Shown here: in pieces, positions 33,124-33,585 of the stretch
Layout: every line of letters begins with the position of its first letter
Numbering within the stretch: position 1 is the stretch's first letter
NCBI GenBank assembly: GCA_016840285.1
Contig: JAEOSR010000098.1
Location: 1 to 33,585, forward strand
Reading direction: 5' to 3'
Length of the DNA: 33,585 bases
From: Candidatus Hodarchaeota archaeon
GTDB lineage: Archaea; Asgardarchaeota; Heimdallarchaeia; Hodarchaeales; Hodarchaeaceae
Notes under the pieces: model-generated
The model's database searches: none
What the model was told of the DNA's origin: nothing
What the model saw: the letters and a program-made list of their open reading frames with translations, nothing else
Position numbers and translations under genes: made by a program

Positions 33124-33585
33124 TTAGAATTGAAATTCGTCTTCACCCAGTTTTTGGACAAGGAGAAAGGCGATAATACAAACCAAGATTAAAATTGAAG
33201 CCATTATAGCCGAATTTTGTAATTGTCTTAGATCTAAGAATTTATAGATTCCGATCGTCATCGTTGTGAACTCCGAGCGAGCAATAAAATATGTAGCTCC
33301 AAATTCGCCAAAACTAATAGCTAGTGCAAAAGTCGCTCCAGCCAAAATGCCGGATGAGATTATCGGTAGTTCAATATTTCGGAAAATATACCATCTAGAC
33401 GCTCCCAATGTTTTTCCTATCTCAATGAGACTAAAATCAATTCTGTTATATGCTGTACTAACGGTTCGGGATACAAAAGGATAAGCTGCAATAAGGTGTG
33501 CAAGTATGATGGGTATCCATGCGTCTTGGGAGGAAATACGGATAAATCCGAATGTTCGGAGCATACCTAAACCAATGGTAATAGA
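33124..33585 (-). CDS. ABC importer permease, C-terminal part (runs off the window)
   Basis: The frame stays open to the edge of the window, so this is the C-terminal ~153 residues of a permease. It contains the EAA loop (EIGKTLGASRWYIFRNIELP, ending in the conserved Pro), which docks onto the ATPase, and four membrane helices. The sequence AGATFALAISFGEFGATYFI resembles the second half of ThiP/FbpB-type permeases. Such permeases are often duplicated proteins of over 500 residues, so much of the gene lies outside. It is upstream of and co-oriented with the ATPase gene. Confidence 0.88.
   Translation of the reverse strand, partial: SITIGLGMLRTFGFIRISSQDAWIPIILAHLIAAYPFVSRTVSTAYNRIDFSLIEIGKTLGASRWYIFRNIELPIISSGILAGATFALAISFGEFGATYFIARSEFTTMTIGIYKFLDLRQLQNSAIMASILILVCIIAFLLVQKLGEDEFQF

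Noticed and set aside
1..33585. CRISPR arrays, insertion sequences, prophage or integration sites
   Set aside because: No regularly spaced direct repeats, transposase, integrase or terminal repeats were seen.

Overview
This window most likely comes from an Asgard archaeon; I cannot settle the lineage. The DNA is AT-rich, TATA-box and Shine-Dalgarno signals are archaeal in style, and TTG/GTG starts are frequent. The genes mix archaeal information-processing proteins (an ABCE1/RLI-type recycling ATPase, an XPD-like helicase) with several Rag/Gtr-type small GTPases and longin/roadblock-like proteins, a combination known from Asgard genomes. No rRNA, tRNA, CRISPR array, insertion sequence or integrase was seen.

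Layout. 165-1268: two tandem DUF457/YdjM-like membrane proteins. 1578-4562: a divergent ABCE1 gene whose reading frame begins upstream of its first ATG, convergent with a site-2-protease-like M50 protease. 4758-5312: an unrecognised protein. 5550-9284: a four-gene minus-strand operon with an active-looking Rag-like GTPase, a degenerate (pseudo)GTPase, a longin-like protein and a second Rag-like GTPase, bounded by a TATA box and a terminator-like hairpin. 9660-11514: a small Cys-rich protein and an MFS transporter. 11972-12874: a stand-alone Rag-like GTPase with a roadblock-like tail. 12902-16986: an F420-hydrogenase-beta-like (FrhB) iron-sulfur flavoprotein, a CBS-pair protein and two longin-like proteins; three of these four share the same C-terminal domain. 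17373-20611: an Nfn-like electron-transfer pair whose small subunit is fused to a thioredoxin-reductase-like domain lacking the CxxC. 20750-23468: an unknown protein, a MEMO/AmmeMemoRadiSam B protein and a degenerate PfkB kinase. 23474-24983: a split COG2187/COG0645-type kinase pair. 25192-31287: a short SPFH-like candidate, adenine deaminase, an unknown protein, the XPD-like helicase, a 65-residue basic protein and a TPR protein. 31716-33585: a stand-alone Lrp/AsnC effector domain and the ATPase plus (partial) permease of an ABC importer.

The most interesting content lies in 5550-16986. It combines Rag-type GTPases, a pseudo-GTPase partner and three longin-like proteins; two of the longins share a C-terminal module with a redox flavoprotein. 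In eukaryotes, Rag GTPases are controlled by longin/roadblock proteins (Ragulator, GATOR1 NPRL2/3, FLCN). I infer, without proof, that this could be an archaeal GTPase/longin signalling set that is linked to redox or nutrient state through the FrhB-like/CBS operon.
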